Below are positions 1 to 7,528 of a stretch of DNA of 9,902 bases, piece by piece. Source of the DNA: Spirochaetales bacterium (GTDB lineage Bacteria > Spirochaetota > Spirochaetia > Treponematales > UBA12059); NCBI GenBank assembly GCA_016938515.1, contig JAFGUM010000532.1:1-9902 (forward strand), written 5' to 3'. Numbering within the stretch: position 1 is the stretch's first letter; the number at the start of each line of letters is the position of its first letter. The translations under genes and the position numbers were made by a program. The notes below the pieces were generated by a model. It searched no databases. It saw only the letters and a program-made list of their open reading frames with translations, and had not been told where the DNA came from.

Positions 1-2
1 CC

Positions 3-36
3 CGGGCTGCCGACGGAACTAATTCCAGACAGCCCG
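3..36 (-). terminator. Hairpin downstream of phoR, possible operon-end terminator
   Basis: Seen: arms CGGGCTG (3-9) and CAGCCCG (30-36) form a perfect 7-bp stem. Inside it, GGAA (15-18) pairs with TTCC (23-26) around a four-base loop, so the hairpin is a two-part stem with an asymmetric internal loop. It is the second structured element after the phoR stop. Inference: it could end the phosphate operon transcript or block processive 3' decay. A U-tract would lie beyond the window edge on this strand, so an intrinsic terminator cannot be confirmed. The element could equally belong to a neighbour outside the window. Confidence 0.3.
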
Positions 37-50
37 TGGGGTAGCACGTG

Positions 51-111
51 CCAGCCTGACGAGTCCGGGGTGCTTACCCTGAGTCTCGCTCCAGGACGGG
101 TCAGGCGCTGG
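51..111 (-). other. Branched inverted-repeat element after phoR (structured RNA or terminator candidate)
   Basis: Seen: 51-66 and 94-111 are inverted repeats. CCAG (51-54) pairs with CTGG (108-111), CCTGAC (55-60) with GTCAGG (100-105), and GTCC (63-66) with GGAC (94-97). That gives 14 pairs interrupted by a 2-nt bulge and a 2x2 internal loop. The enclosed part can form two smaller hairpins, GGGT/ACCC (68-71 with 76-79, four-base loop) and GAG/CTC (81-83 with 89-91), so the whole resembles a three-way junction. It begins 11 nt after the phoR stop codon. No U-tract follows on either strand. It matches no tRNA, 4.5S, tmRNA or RNase P hallmark I know. It could be a 3' end structure of the operon, a small RNA, or a dispersed palindromic repeat. 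Confidence 0.4.
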
Positions 112-122
112 CTAGGCGGCGG

Positions 123-2006
123 CTACGAGTTGTCTGTGGTTGTTGCGTCGTCTGGAGGGTCATCCGGCGAGTCCGTCTGGACGCTGTCCGGGCCGGATTG
201 ACGGGCGTCGTCGGTCCAGCGCGGCACGCGAACGCAGAACGTGCTACCCGAGCCTTCGCGGCTCCTTACCGACGCGTCGCCACCGTGAGCTAGCGCAATG
301 TGCCGTACGATTGCCAGGCCCAGACCGGTACCCCCGAGTTCTCTGCTGCGCGCCCGATCTACCCGGTAGAAGCGCTCGAAGAGCCGCGGCAGGTCTCGCT
401 GCGGAATGCCGGGGCCCTCGTCACGCACCTCGAACCGCACAAAGTCGCCGTCGTCGACGGCCTCGGCGACAATAGTGGCGCCCGCTGGGCCGTACTTTAC
501 CGCGTTGTCAAGTAAATTGAGCAGAGCCTGTTCCAGCAGGCCTTCGTTGGCGCGGGCTACGAGCCCCGCGGCGGCGCTCGTCCGGATGGATACACCCTTG
601 TCCGCCGGGCGGTCGCCGAGCGATTCGATGGATCGTTCCAGCACGCTGCCCGCTTCTACGCCGGTTGTTTCGAGGATACCGCGCTCGGGTGATTCCAGCC
701 TTGCCAGCGTCAGAAGATCATCGATGATAGACGCCATGCGATCCGCGTGTCTCTTGACGATGGCGAGAAAGCGCTGCGACTCGTCCGGGTCGCTGACTCC
801 TTCAAGCGTTTCGGCAAAGCCCTTGATGAGCGTGATGGGCGTTCTAAGCTCATGGGAAACGTTGGCTACGAAGTCCTTGCGGACGCGCTCGAGTCGTTTT
901 AACTTCGTTATATCGTTGAGCACCAGGACGGTTCCCGACCTGCCGTCTTCCCGTGCCAGCGGCGCCGCGTGCACCATGAGGTAGCGGGTTTTTTCCCCGT
1001 AGAGCACGAGCTCAGCTTCGTCCCTGACGCCCGCCGTCGCGCAGTGTCTGGCCATGGCGTCGAGAGAAACGTTGCCGCTCGCCTGCAGCACGGTCTGGCC
1101 TTCTACCTCCCGTGCCGTACCATCCCTGGTAAGCAACTCGCGCGCGGCGGGGTTGGCCAGCTGTATGACGAGGTCCGCGTCTGTAGACAACACCGCTTCT
1201 GTCATGCCATTGAGGATGGCGCCCAGTTCCCGCTGTTGGTGTTCCATCGCCACGACGCGCTCTGCCAGCTCCTCGGCCATCGCGTTCATCGTGTCGGTGA
1301 GCGGAGCCAGCTCCGGATCAGCGGATCGCCTGACGCGCCGCTCCAGCCTTCCCGACGACCAGTCCACCGCGGCGTCCATCAGCGCTCGTATAGGCTCGGT
1401 GATGCTCGACCCTATGCGCAGGCTCGCGGCGGCCATCGCGGCCATCATCATGATGGCTATGAGAACGGTCGTGACGATGAACGGCTCCATCCGCTGCCGC
1501 AGTTCGGGGGTACCCATCGCCACCCGGATGACGCCGACAACCTGCCCGTCCGAACGGATTGGCGCGGCGGCGTACGCCATGTCCTGGTCGAGAGTCGGAG
1601 AGCTCCGCATGCTCGTAGACGAACTACCCTGGAGAGCCTCGGCTACTTCCGGCCTGTTCGCGTGGTTGTCCATGGCAGCGTAGTCTGAGGCAGAGTCGCC
1701 GAGTACGGTGCCGTCGGTGTCTACGATCGTAATGCGGAGCGAAGTACCCGCGGCTAGGCGTTCGCAAAAATCCGTAGCGGCGGGTCCCGTCGTCACGTCC
1801 ATCCCCACGGCTACGCTCGCAAACGCGGTGGCGGATTGCGATAGCGAGTTGAGTGTCGCGTCCTCGTAGACGCGGCGCATGGTCATCACCGAAGAAAACG
1901 CCAGGATGGCCAGAGCCGGAGCGGAAGCAGCAAGAACGATGGCGAAGGTTCTGACAGCCAGTCGGGGCCGGCGATGTCGAAACGGCGTCTGGTCCGAGTG
2001 CGTCAT
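123..2006 (-). CDS. phoR: PhoR, phosphate-regulon sensor histidine kinase
   Basis: Membrane histidine kinase (627 aa) that would phosphorylate and dephosphorylate PhoB according to phosphate supply. Domains seen in order: a hydrophobic segment at about 20-40, an extracytoplasmic domain of about 130 residues (41-174), a second membrane segment (175-197), a HAMP-like linker (198-250), a PAS-like domain (about 258-365), a HisKA domain with FVANVSHELRTP and phospho-acceptor His385, and an ATPase domain with N box Asn501, G1 box DEGPGI (529-534), F box (541-548) and G2 box GGTGLGL (558-564). Glu386 and Thr389 form the HExxT pattern associated with phosphatase activity. The last 30 residues form an Asp/Ser/Thr-rich tail beyond the usual kinase end. 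The ATG overlaps the phoB stop as ATGA, implying translational coupling. E. coli PhoR lacks a large external domain; this architecture is closer to the Bacillus type. The PhoR assignment rests on the kinase architecture plus the position after pst-phoU-phoB. Confidence 0.95.
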   Translation of the reverse strand: MTHSDQTPFRHRRPRLAVRTFAIVLAASAPALAILAFSSVMTMRRVYEDATLNSLSQSATAFASVAVGMDVTTGPAATDFCERLAAGTSLRITIVDTDGTVLGDSASDYAAMDNHANRPEVAEALQGSSSTSMRSSPTLDQDMAYAAAPIRSDGQVVGVIRVAMGTPELRQRMEPFIVTTVLIAIMMMAAMAAASLRIGSSITEPIRALMDAAVDWSSGRLERRVRRSADPELAPLTDTMNAMAEELAERVVAMEHQQRELGAILNGMTEAVLSTDADLVIQLANPAARELLTRDGTAREVEGQTVLQASGNVSLDAMARHCATAGVRDEAELVLYGEKTRYLMVHAAPLAREDGRSGTVLVLNDITKLKRLERVRKDFVANVSHELRTPITLIKGFAETLEGVSDPDESQRFLAIVKRHADRMASIIDDLLTLARLESPERGILETTGVEAGSVLERSIESLGDRPADKGVSIRTSAAAGLVARANEGLLEQALLNLLDNAVKYGPAGATIVAEAVDDGDFVRFEVRDEGPGIPQRDLPRLFERFYRVDRARSRELGGTGLGLAIVRHIALAHGGDASVRSREGSGSTFCVRVPRWTDDARQSGPDSVQTDSPDDPPDDATTTDNS

Positions 2007-2704
2007 CCTTCGTCCCGGAACCGGTATCCAACGCCGCGCACGGTTTCCACGAGGTTCGCGTGCTCGCCCAGTTTGCGCCTGATAGACAGCACCTGCACGT
2101 CTACAGAACGGTCTGTAACCGGGTAATCGCGGCCACGCACCGAGTCTATTATCTGGGAGCGGGTGAATACCCGCCCTGGAGAACGCATCAGGCGCTCAAT
2201 GATTGCAAATTCGGTAGCGGAGAGATCGATGACAGCATCATTGACTCGCAGTTCGTGTCGGCCTGAATCCAGCGTGCAGATGCCTATGCTGACGACGTCG
2301 GGCTCGACGTCCCGTTTGCTTGCGGCGTCTACCGCACGGCGCAAGGCGGTTCGTACGCGGGCGACGAGCACGCGCGGGCTGAACGGCTTGGTTACGTAGT
2401 CGTCAGCGCCCAGTTCCAACCCCGACACGACGTCGGCTTCCTCGCCACGGGCGCTGACCATTATTACCGATACCGCCCGTGTCGAAGCATCTGTCTTGAC
2501 GCGCCGCAGCAACTCGAGCCCGTCAAGCCCCGGTAGCATGACGTCAAGCACGACGAGATCGGGCTTGCGTTCGGCGATGGCCTTGAGGCCGGCTTCCCCG
2601 CTGGGAGCCTGCAACACCTCGTAGCCTTCCTTGCCAAGCGTGTACGCGAGGAGCTCGCGGATGTCTGGGTCGTCTTCTATCACGAGTATGACGGCTTTGG
2701 CCAT
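2003..2704 (-). CDS. phoB: PhoB, phosphate-regulon response regulator (OmpR/PhoB family)
   Basis: DNA-binding response regulator of 233 aa, the usual length for PhoB. The receiver domain (1-122) has acidic residues Glu10, Asp11 and Asp12, phospho-acceptor Asp54 in VVLDVMLPG, Ser84 and Lys106 in the conserved KPF. The C-terminal winged-helix domain (about 135-230) has the recognition-helix pattern RSVDVQVLSIRRKLG (199-213) and the wing sequence RGVGYRF. Start choice: the frame is open upstream for 22 more codons into phoU, but the ATG at 2704 begins the conserved receiver strand directly and has an AAAGGAAG ribosome-binding site just upstream. It lies 11 nt after the phoU stop and overlaps phoR by 4 nt. 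Phosphorylated PhoB normally activates pst and other phosphate-starvation genes. The call could formally be another OmpR-family regulator, but the context makes PhoB most likely. Confidence 0.96.
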   Translation of the reverse strand: MAKAVILVIEDDPDIRELLAYTLGKEGYEVLQAPSGEAGLKAIAERKPDLVVLDVMLPGLDGLELLRRVKTDASTRAVSVIMVSARGEEADVVSGLELGADDYVTKPFSPRVLVARVRTALRRAVDAASKRDVEPDVVSIGICTLDSGRHELRVNDAVIDLSATEFAIIERLMRSPGRVFTRSQIIDSVRGRDYPVTDRSVDVQVLSIRRKLGEHANLVETVRGVGYRFRDEG

Positions 2705-2715
2705 GGTTGCTTCCT

Positions 2716-3372
2716 TTATTCGTTGAGTTCGGTGTGCGCCCCGGTAATCATGAACACGACCGCTTCGCACAGATTGGTTACATGGTCGCCGAGCCGTTCG
2801 AGAAAGCTGGACGTGGCGATAAGCTTGGTCGCCTGCTGGGCCTTGTCAGGATTTTCCTTCAGGTAGGCGAGTAGTTCCTGTACGAAGGCCTTGTGCTCCG
2901 CGTCCACGGTATCGTCTCGCGACGCGGTTTCGCGCGCCAGATTCTCATCCTGGTTGAGAAAGGCAGCCACCGCGTCGTGTACCATCGCCACGTCGATTTC
3001 AGCCATTCGCTCGAGCCTGTCGAGCGGCCGTGGGTACGGATCTTCCGCCAGCCGCTTGGCTGCCTTGGCCAGGTGTACGGCGTGATCGCCAATGCGTTCC
3101 AGGTTGTCGGTAACCTTGAAGATGGTTACAAGCTCGCGAAGATCCCTGGCTACGGGCTGCTGCGTTGCGATGAGCATGGCCGTCTGGTCTTCTATTTTCA
3201 TCTGCAACGCGTTGACAAGCTCGTCGCTCGCCTTGACCTCGTTTACCAGGTCCATGTCTCCGGTCTTGAGTGCGAGCAGAGCCTTGCGCAGGTCTTCTTC
3301 CACGCGTGAACCCATCGCGAGGATGTCGTGATGGAGACGGCCCAGCTCTTCGTTGAATTGTATTCTTAGCAT
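2716..3372 (-). CDS. phoU: PhoU, phosphate signalling/transport regulator
   Basis: Cytoplasmic all-helical protein (218 aa; family usually about 215-240) that links the state of the Pst transporter to PhoR and keeps the regulon off when phosphate is plentiful. Two tandem PhoU repeats are visible, each with the conserved metal-binding helix motif: DNLERIGDH (89-97) and SFLERLGDH (189-197), 100 residues apart. Start choice: the frame extends 19 codons upstream to 3429, overlapping pstB, but the ATG at 3372 is preceded by a perfect AGGAGG and begins at the typical PhoU N terminus, so the shorter form is chosen. It sits 16 nt after pstB and 11 nt before phoB, a position that joins the transport and two-component parts of the operon. 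Confidence 0.96.
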   Translation of the reverse strand: MLRIQFNEELGRLHHDILAMGSRVEEDLRKALLALKTGDMDLVNEVKASDELVNALQMKIEDQTAMLIATQQPVARDLRELVTIFKVTDNLERIGDHAVHLAKAAKRLAEDPYPRPLDRLERMAEIDVAMVHDAVAAFLNQDENLARETASRDDTVDAEHKAFVQELLAYLKENPDKAQQATKLIATSSFLERLGDHVTNLCEAVVFMITGAHTELNE

Positions 3373-3377
3373 TTCTT

Positions 3378-3383
3378 CCTCCT
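3378..3383 (-). promoter_or_regulatory. Ribosome-binding site of phoU
   Basis: On the minus strand AGGAGG lies 5 nt before the ATG at 3372. It is the strongest Shine-Dalgarno match I noticed in the window and decides the phoU start over the in-frame upstream codon at 3429. It lies within the 16-nt gap between pstB and phoU. Confidence 0.8.
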
Positions 3384-3388
3384 GCGTT

Positions 3389-4201
3389 TCAACCGAAGCG
3401 TCCCGAGATGTAATTCTCGGTACGCTCATCTATGGGATTCAAGAATAGTGTCTTGGTCTCGGTATACTCGACGAGATCTCCCAGTAGCAGAAATCCCGTT
3501 TTGTCTGAAACGCGGCCAGCTTGCTGCATATTGTGCGTTACTATGATGATGGTATAGCGCTTCTTGAGTTCGTCAAGCAACGATTCGATCTTTGCCGTTG
3601 AAATGGGATCCAGCGCGCTCGTCGGTTCGTCCATCAGCAATATTTCAGGTTTGAGCGCGACTGCCCTGGCGATGCACAGGCGTTGCTGCTGACCACCGGA
3701 CAACGCGTACGCGCTGTCCTTGAGCTTGTCCTTTACCTCGTCCCACAGCGCCACCTGCTTGAGGCTGTTTTCTACGAGTTCGTCAAAGTCCCCACGATAC
3801 CCGTTTATTCGGGCGCCCCACGCTATGTTCTCGTAGATGCTCTTGGAGAAGGGGTTGGGTTTCTGGAAGACCATGCCGATCCAGCGGCGAACCTGTACCG
3901 CATCTACATCCGGGTCGTAGATATTGACGCCGTGGAACAGTACTTCTCCCTCGGTGTGAACGCCGCCAATCAGCTCGTTCATGCGGTTGAAGGCGCGGAG
4001 CGCGGTACTCTTACCGCATCCCGACGGGCCGATGAGAGCCGTTACCTTCTTTCGCTCAAAACCCATATTCAGGTTTTTGACAGCCTTGAAGTCGCCGTAA
4101 CTGATACTGAGATTTTTGGCTTCGAGAGCGTATTCCGACTCTGAAGCGTGTATGGCGGCTTCAAGACGCGTTGTTTCTGATCGTTTGGTTAGCAGATTCA
4201 T
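3389..4201 (-). CDS. pstB: PstB, phosphate ABC transporter ATPase
   Basis: ATP-hydrolysing subunit (270 aa) of the PstSCAB phosphate importer, acting as a dimer on the inner face of the membrane. Seen: Walker [10 protein letters not shown] (58-66), Q-loop Gln113 in VFQKPNPF, signature LSGGQQQR (167-174), Walker [13 protein letters not shown] (187-198) with catalytic Glu192, and switch His223. The QKPNPF stretch is typical of PstB. The N terminus carries about 25 residues more than the minimal PstB. Start choice: the ATG at 4201 shares its first base with the pstA TGA stop (TGATG) and has GAGG 8 nt upstream. The in-frame extension to 4528 reads through pstA in the wrong frame and shows no relevant similarity. 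Stop-start overlap implies coupling to pstA. Confidence 0.97.
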   Translation of the reverse strand: MNLLTKRSETTRLEAAIHASESEYALEAKNLSISYGDFKAVKNLNMGFERKKVTALIGPSGCGKSTALRAFNRMNELIGGVHTEGEVLFHGVNIYDPDVDAVQVRRWIGMVFQKPNPFSKSIYENIAWGARINGYRGDFDELVENSLKQVALWDEVKDKLKDSAYALSGGQQQRLCIARAVALKPEILLMDEPTSALDPISTAKIESLLDELKKRYTIIIVTHNMQQAGRVSDKTGFLLLGDLVEYTETKTLFLNPIDERTENYISGRFG

Positions 4202-5469
4202 CAGCCGAACCTCTTTTGCTTTCGTAGTCTGTTTCTCGTAACTATCGCGAAGGCATTGAGCGAGAGCATCAGCGCGAGCAGCACCACGATGGCCGCGGCG
4301 GCTATGTGCCTGAACTCTGGCTGCGGCCTGCTCGTCCACTGATAAATCTGAATGGGCAGCGTGGTGAACTTGGAAAACACCCCCGACGGATCCTGCGTAA
4401 GGAAGGTAGACGCTCCCACGACGACGAGCGGCGCCGTTTCGCCGATGGCGCGTGAAACCGCGAGTACGGTACCCGTAAGAATACGGTCGAAGCTGGCTGG
4501 CAATACGTGGTGCCAGATGGTCTGCCACTTGGTGGCGCCAAGCGCCAGGCTTGAATGCCTGAGTGAACCCGAAATTGCCCGCAGCGCTTCCTGCGCGTTG
4601 ATGATGATGACGGGTAATATGAGAATCGCGAGCGTCAGACCCGCAGACAGCACCGTCCGGCCGTTTGCCACCTCTCCCGACGCCGTAACGCCGAAGGCGC
4701 TACCCGAGGTCAGCGGCTCGAGGACCCGCACAAAAACGGCCAGGCCGAGCATACCGTAGATGATGGAAGGCACACCCGCCAGGTTGTAGATGTTTACCTG
4801 GATAAATCTGTTGAGCTTATTATCGGTTGCGTACTCTTCGAGCCAGATGGCGGCCGCTATGCCAACGGGAAAAGCGAACAGCAGGGTTATGGCTATCGTC
4901 AGCAGCGTACCCTTTACCGCGGTAAGGACGCCAGTCGTCATAGGCCGTGCCGTCTGGGATGAACTCAGGAAGCGCATGCTCACCCAGGATCTGAAGACAA
5001 GCGTACTGTCTGGCCATGCCGTACTGGCATTGTCGACTATGGCCCGCTTGTTGAACAGCGATTCGTACAGGGTGTACGTCGCTACTACCTCGGGCTTTAC
5101 GATTTCCGCCAGCACGATCTCAAGCAGGTCTGCCGTGCTTCGCTCCTCGAATGGCAGCTCGCGATTCAGCGCCCGTTGCCGTCTATTGGACAGGTTCTCC
5201 TCTATAACGGCACGGAGCCCGTTGGCATCCATCTCCAGAAGAGGCACGCCGTCCTGTTCGAGGCTCTTCTGATCCACCGCGTCTACCATGAGCACGTAAC
5301 CGAACGCGTCGTCAATTATGGTCAGAATGAGCGCACCGAGGAAGGTGATGGCAAGTATGGTCGAGGCCATGAACACGAGACGCCAACGCGCGCTCGTGCT
5401 GTGCCTGCCCGCGAGGTTTGATGAAAAATCTGTACGGGACGCTGCGCTGTGCCCGGCATCGACTGTCAT
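4201..5469 (-). CDS. pstA: PstA, phosphate ABC transporter permease with long N-terminal periplasmic region
   Basis: Inner-membrane permease (422 aa) pairing with PstC to form the phosphate channel. The EAA loop that docks on PstB spans about 294-324 (EALRAISGS through GATKW to LP). Membrane segments are visible near 32-52, 183-210, 228-250, 273-292, 333-352 and 388-411. E. coli PstA is about 296 aa. The extra length here is a hydrophilic, charged region (about 58-172) between the first membrane helix and the permease core, predicted outside the cytoplasm. Such N-terminal regions occur in some PstA proteins (the DUF3333 type in alphaproteobacteria); whether this one is homologous I cannot tell. 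The ATG overlaps the pstC stop as ATGA, and GGGAGG lies 7 nt upstream. The TGA shares one base with the pstB start. Confidence 0.95.
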   Translation of the reverse strand: MTVDAGHSAASRTDFSSNLAGRHSTSARWRLVFMASTILAITFLGALILTIIDDAFGYVLMVDAVDQKSLEQDGVPLLEMDANGLRAVIEENLSNRRQRALNRELPFEERSTADLLEIVLAEIVKPEVVATYTLYESLFNKRAIVDNASTAWPDSTLVFRSWVSMRFLSSSQTARPMTTGVLTAVKGTLLTIAITLLFAFPVGIAAAIWLEEYATDNKLNRFIQVNIYNLAGVPSIIYGMLGLAVFVRVLEPLTSGSAFGVTASGEVANGRTVLSAGLTLAILILPVIIINAQEALRAISGSLRHSSLALGATKWQTIWHHVLPASFDRILTGTVLAVSRAIGETAPLVVVGASTFLTQDPSGVFSKFTTLPIQIYQWTSRPQPEFRHIAAAAIVVLLALMLSLNAFAIVTRNRLRKQKRFG

Positions 5470-6407
5470 TCGTATACCTCCCGGTATTTCTTGACGATAC
5501 GACGGGACATGGCGTTGAGGAGCAGGGTTACGATGAACAGTACGAGCGCGATGGCGAACAGGCTCCTGTAATCCATTGAGTCATAGCTTATATCGCCCCC
5601 CGAGATTCGTACTATGTGTCCGGTCATCGTTTCCGCCGCCTTGAGCGGGTTGAGCGTAAAGTTGGGCCCCGCCCCCGCGGCCAGTGCGACTATCATCGTT
5701 TCTCCGACCGCCCTTGACAGTCCCAGTATGAACGCCGCGGCTATACCTGAAAAGGCTGCGGGGACGATTATCTTGACACTCGTTTCGAGCTTGGTTGCTC
5801 CCATGGCGTACGCGGCTTCGCGCAGGCTTCGGGGAACAGACGACAGCGCATCCTCGCACATCGAGCTTATGAGCGGCAGGATAAGCACCCCCATCACGAG
5901 GCCGGCTGAAAGCGTGTTGTACACCTCGATCGTATCCTGGCCAAGGATAGAGCGCAGGAAGGGCGTGACAACCGTAAGCGCGAAGTATCCGTATACGACC
6001 GTAGGTACACCGGCGAGCACCTCGAGGATGGGCTTGAGCGTCTCGCGAATACGTTCCGACGCGTACTCAGCCAGGTAGATGGCTACGCCGAGGCCCAGCG
6101 GTAGAGCGACTAGCATGGCGACGAGGCTCGTCATCAGCGTCGCGTTTAGAAGCGGCAGTATGCCAAACATACCTATGGTTGGCTGCCACGTGGTTCCCGT
6201 TAAGAACTCCAGGAGACTCACTTCCCTGAAAAACGCGGACGATTCAACGCCGAGGACGATGATGATGCCGAGCGTCGTGAAGATGGATACCGAAGCACAG
6301 AAGAACAGGAACGCCTGTATCAGCGTTTCCACGGGACGCGAGCGCTTCGTGAACGTAAGTATTCCCGATTCTTCTTCCGGGTACAGGGCAGAATGCTCTT
6401 GTTTCAT
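5466..6407 (-). CDS. pstC: PstC, phosphate ABC transporter permease
   Basis: Inner-membrane permease (313 aa from the chosen start) and partner of PstA. Six membrane segments are visible at about 28-53, 84-113, 127-150, 166-185, 220-245 and 283-303. The EAA loop is at 185-216 (EDALSSVPRSLREAA through GATKLE to VP), and the PstC-typical FLTGTTWQP is at 68-76. Start choice: a GTG at 6473 would add 22 residues, but it falls inside the strong stem-loop 6472-6507, has no convincing ribosome-binding site, and the added residues show no family character. ATG 6407 gives a normal cytoplasmic N terminus, although its own ribosome-binding site is weak. The gene is separated from pstS by about 119 nt, unlike the tightly packed genes after it, and overlaps pstA by 4 nt. 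Confidence 0.94.
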   Translation of the reverse strand: MKQEHSALYPEEESGILTFTKRSRPVETLIQAFLFFCASVSIFTTLGIIIVLGVESSAFFREVSLLEFLTGTTWQPTIGMFGILPLLNATLMTSLVAMLVALPLGLGVAIYLAEYASERIRETLKPILEVLAGVPTVVYGYFALTVVTPFLRSILGQDTIEVYNTLSAGLVMGVLILPLISSMCEDALSSVPRSLREAAYAMGATKLETSVKIIVPAAFSGIAAAFILGLSRAVGETMIVALAAGAGPNFTLNPLKAAETMTGHIVRISGGDISYDSMDYRSLFAIALVLFIVTLLLNAMSRRIVKKYREVYE

Positions 6408-6471
6408 CTGACTCGCTTTGATCTGCCCCGCAGCCAAAATGGCCGAATACGGAGCTCTGGTTGCGGAGAAC

Positions 6472-6507
6472 ACGCCACCGCCGGCACTTGGTACCCGGCG
6501 ATGGCGT
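6472..6507 (-). other. Intercistronic stem-loop between pstS and pstC
   Basis: Seen: ACGCCATCGCCGG and CCGGCGGTGGCGT on the minus strand form a 13-bp stem (12 Watson-Crick pairs and one G-U) around a 10-nt loop, beginning 19 nt after the pstS stop. No U-tract follows, so it is not a standard terminator. Known: binding-protein genes of ABC operons often carry a hairpin after them that stabilises the upstream mRNA or limits read-through, giving more binding protein than permease; processing of this kind has been described for the B. subtilis pst transcript. Inference: the same role here. Confidence 0.75.
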
Positions 6508-6526
6508 CTAGCTGTTAACGACTATT

Positions 6527-7525
6527 CTAGTATCGTCCCTGTACCGCGTTCAGCCATGCCCGTTTGGCTTTGCGCTGCTCGGCGGCCGGGGCAGGGAAGT
6601 AGCCCACTTCCTTGAGAGCCTCGTTGACGTAGGTAAGGTAGTACGCGATAAACGCCGCGACCTGGGGCTTGTCGTTCATGATCTTGGCGTCGCTGTAGAT
6701 GAATATCGGGCGCGCCAGAGGATACGTGCCATTGTCAACGTTGGCCGCGTTGGCCTGTACCTTGTCTATGGCGAGCACGTTGAGCTTGCCCCTGTTTTCC
6801 TGGTAGTACGCAAACCCGAAGAAGCCGATGGCGTACTGGTCGTCTGAAACACCACGCACGAGGACATTGTCGTCTTCAGACAACTGCAGGTTCTTGGCGC
6901 TCAGGATGGGCTTGCGGTCCTTCTTGTAGAGGTGCTCCACGAAGTAGTCAAACGTTCCGGAGTCGGTTCCGGGAATAAAGCGCTTGATTTCCTTTTTGGG
7001 CCAGCTCGAACGGATGTCGGACCAGTACACGGCGGTTGAGAACGCCAGCTTGAGCTCGGCCTGGGTCATGTCGGTGGCAAAACTGTTGTTCTTGCTGACG
7101 ACTACGGCGAGCGCGTCGGTACCAAGACGGAACTCTATCGGTGTCCTGCCTATGGATTTGGCCGCGTCTATCTGGCTCTGCTTGATGCCAACGGACGCGT
7201 TTGAAATGTCTGTTTCACCAGTTTTGGTGAAGCGCTCAAAGCCAGCGCCAGAGCCGATCGAATCAATCGTGATCTGGCCTGAGAAGCCGTCTTCCTTGAA
7301 CATGGAAGCAATAAGCTCGGACACGGGAAAGACCGTGGAGCTACCGGCTGTGATGATGGTTCCCATGACCTTGGAAGGATCAACGCCTGGAAGCATCTTG
7401 TCTGGATCGTCGCTGGTCTTGCTGATCCAGCCGAACTTGCCCTGTGCAAACACTGTCGTAACCAGAAGCAACAGCGTCGCAATCGTTACCATCTTCTTCA
7501 ATTGGGTCCCCCCACGAACTACCAT
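6527..7525 (-). CDS. pstS: PstS, periplasmic phosphate-binding protein
   Basis: High-affinity phosphate receptor (332 aa as called) that delivers phosphate to PstCA. A signal peptide is clear: KK (10-11), a hydrophobic core MVTIATLLLLVTTV, and probable cleavage after VFA (25-27). The protein has no cysteine, so it is not a lipoprotein. Phosphate-site motifs are present: TAGSSTVFP (59-67), GSGAGFERF (91-99), Asp106 and GTDSGTFDYF (186-195). The sequence resembles the PstS subfamily seen with SphX rather than E. coli PstS. The start is uncertain: ATG 7525 has only a weak GGGA upstream; TTG 7501 would give a classic MKKM signal peptide with a G-run upstream; ATG 7492 is a third option. All keep the same mature protein. 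It is first in the operon and is probably PhoB-controlled. Confidence 0.96.
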   Translation of the reverse strand: MVVRGGTQLKKMVTIATLLLLVTTVFAQGKFGWISKTSDDPDKMLPGVDPSKVMGTIITAGSSTVFPVSELIASMFKEDGFSGQITIDSIGSGAGFERFTKTGETDISNASVGIKQSQIDAAKSIGRTPIEFRLGTDALAVVVSKNNSFATDMTQAELKLAFSTAVYWSDIRSSWPKKEIKRFIPGTDSGTFDYFVEHLYKKDRKPILSAKNLQLSEDDNVLVRGVSDDQYAIGFFGFAYYQENRGKLNVLAIDKVQANAANVDNGTYPLARPIFIYSDAKIMNDKPQVAAFIAYYLTYVNEALKEVGYFPAPAAEQRKAKRAWLNAVQGRY

Positions 7526-7528
7526 TAA

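Noticed and set aside
1..122. tRNA or other known RNA gene after phoR
   Set aside because: No T-loop GTTCGA-type sequence, no acceptor/CCA arrangement and no SRP, tmRNA or RNase P hallmark was seen; only unassigned structure remains.
406..1688. Long plus-strand open frames opposite phoR (406-984, 969-1688, 1054-1683)
   Set aside because: They lie wholly antisense to a gene with full domain content, have compositions typical of reversed GC-rich codons, and show no recognisable motifs.
2705..2770. In-frame extension of phoB
   Set aside because: It overlaps the end of phoU; the receiver domain begins at the ATG at 2704, which has a good ribosome-binding site.
3373..3429. In-frame extension of phoU
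   Set aside because: It overlaps pstB, and the downstream ATG has a perfect AGGAGG.
4202..4528. In-frame N-terminal extension of pstB
   Set aside because: It reads through pstA in another frame; the ATG at 4201 has a ribosome-binding site and stop-start coupling.
6408..6473. GTG 6473 as the pstC start
   Set aside because: The codon sits inside the intercistronic stem-loop, has no convincing ribosome-binding site, and adds 22 residues with no family character.
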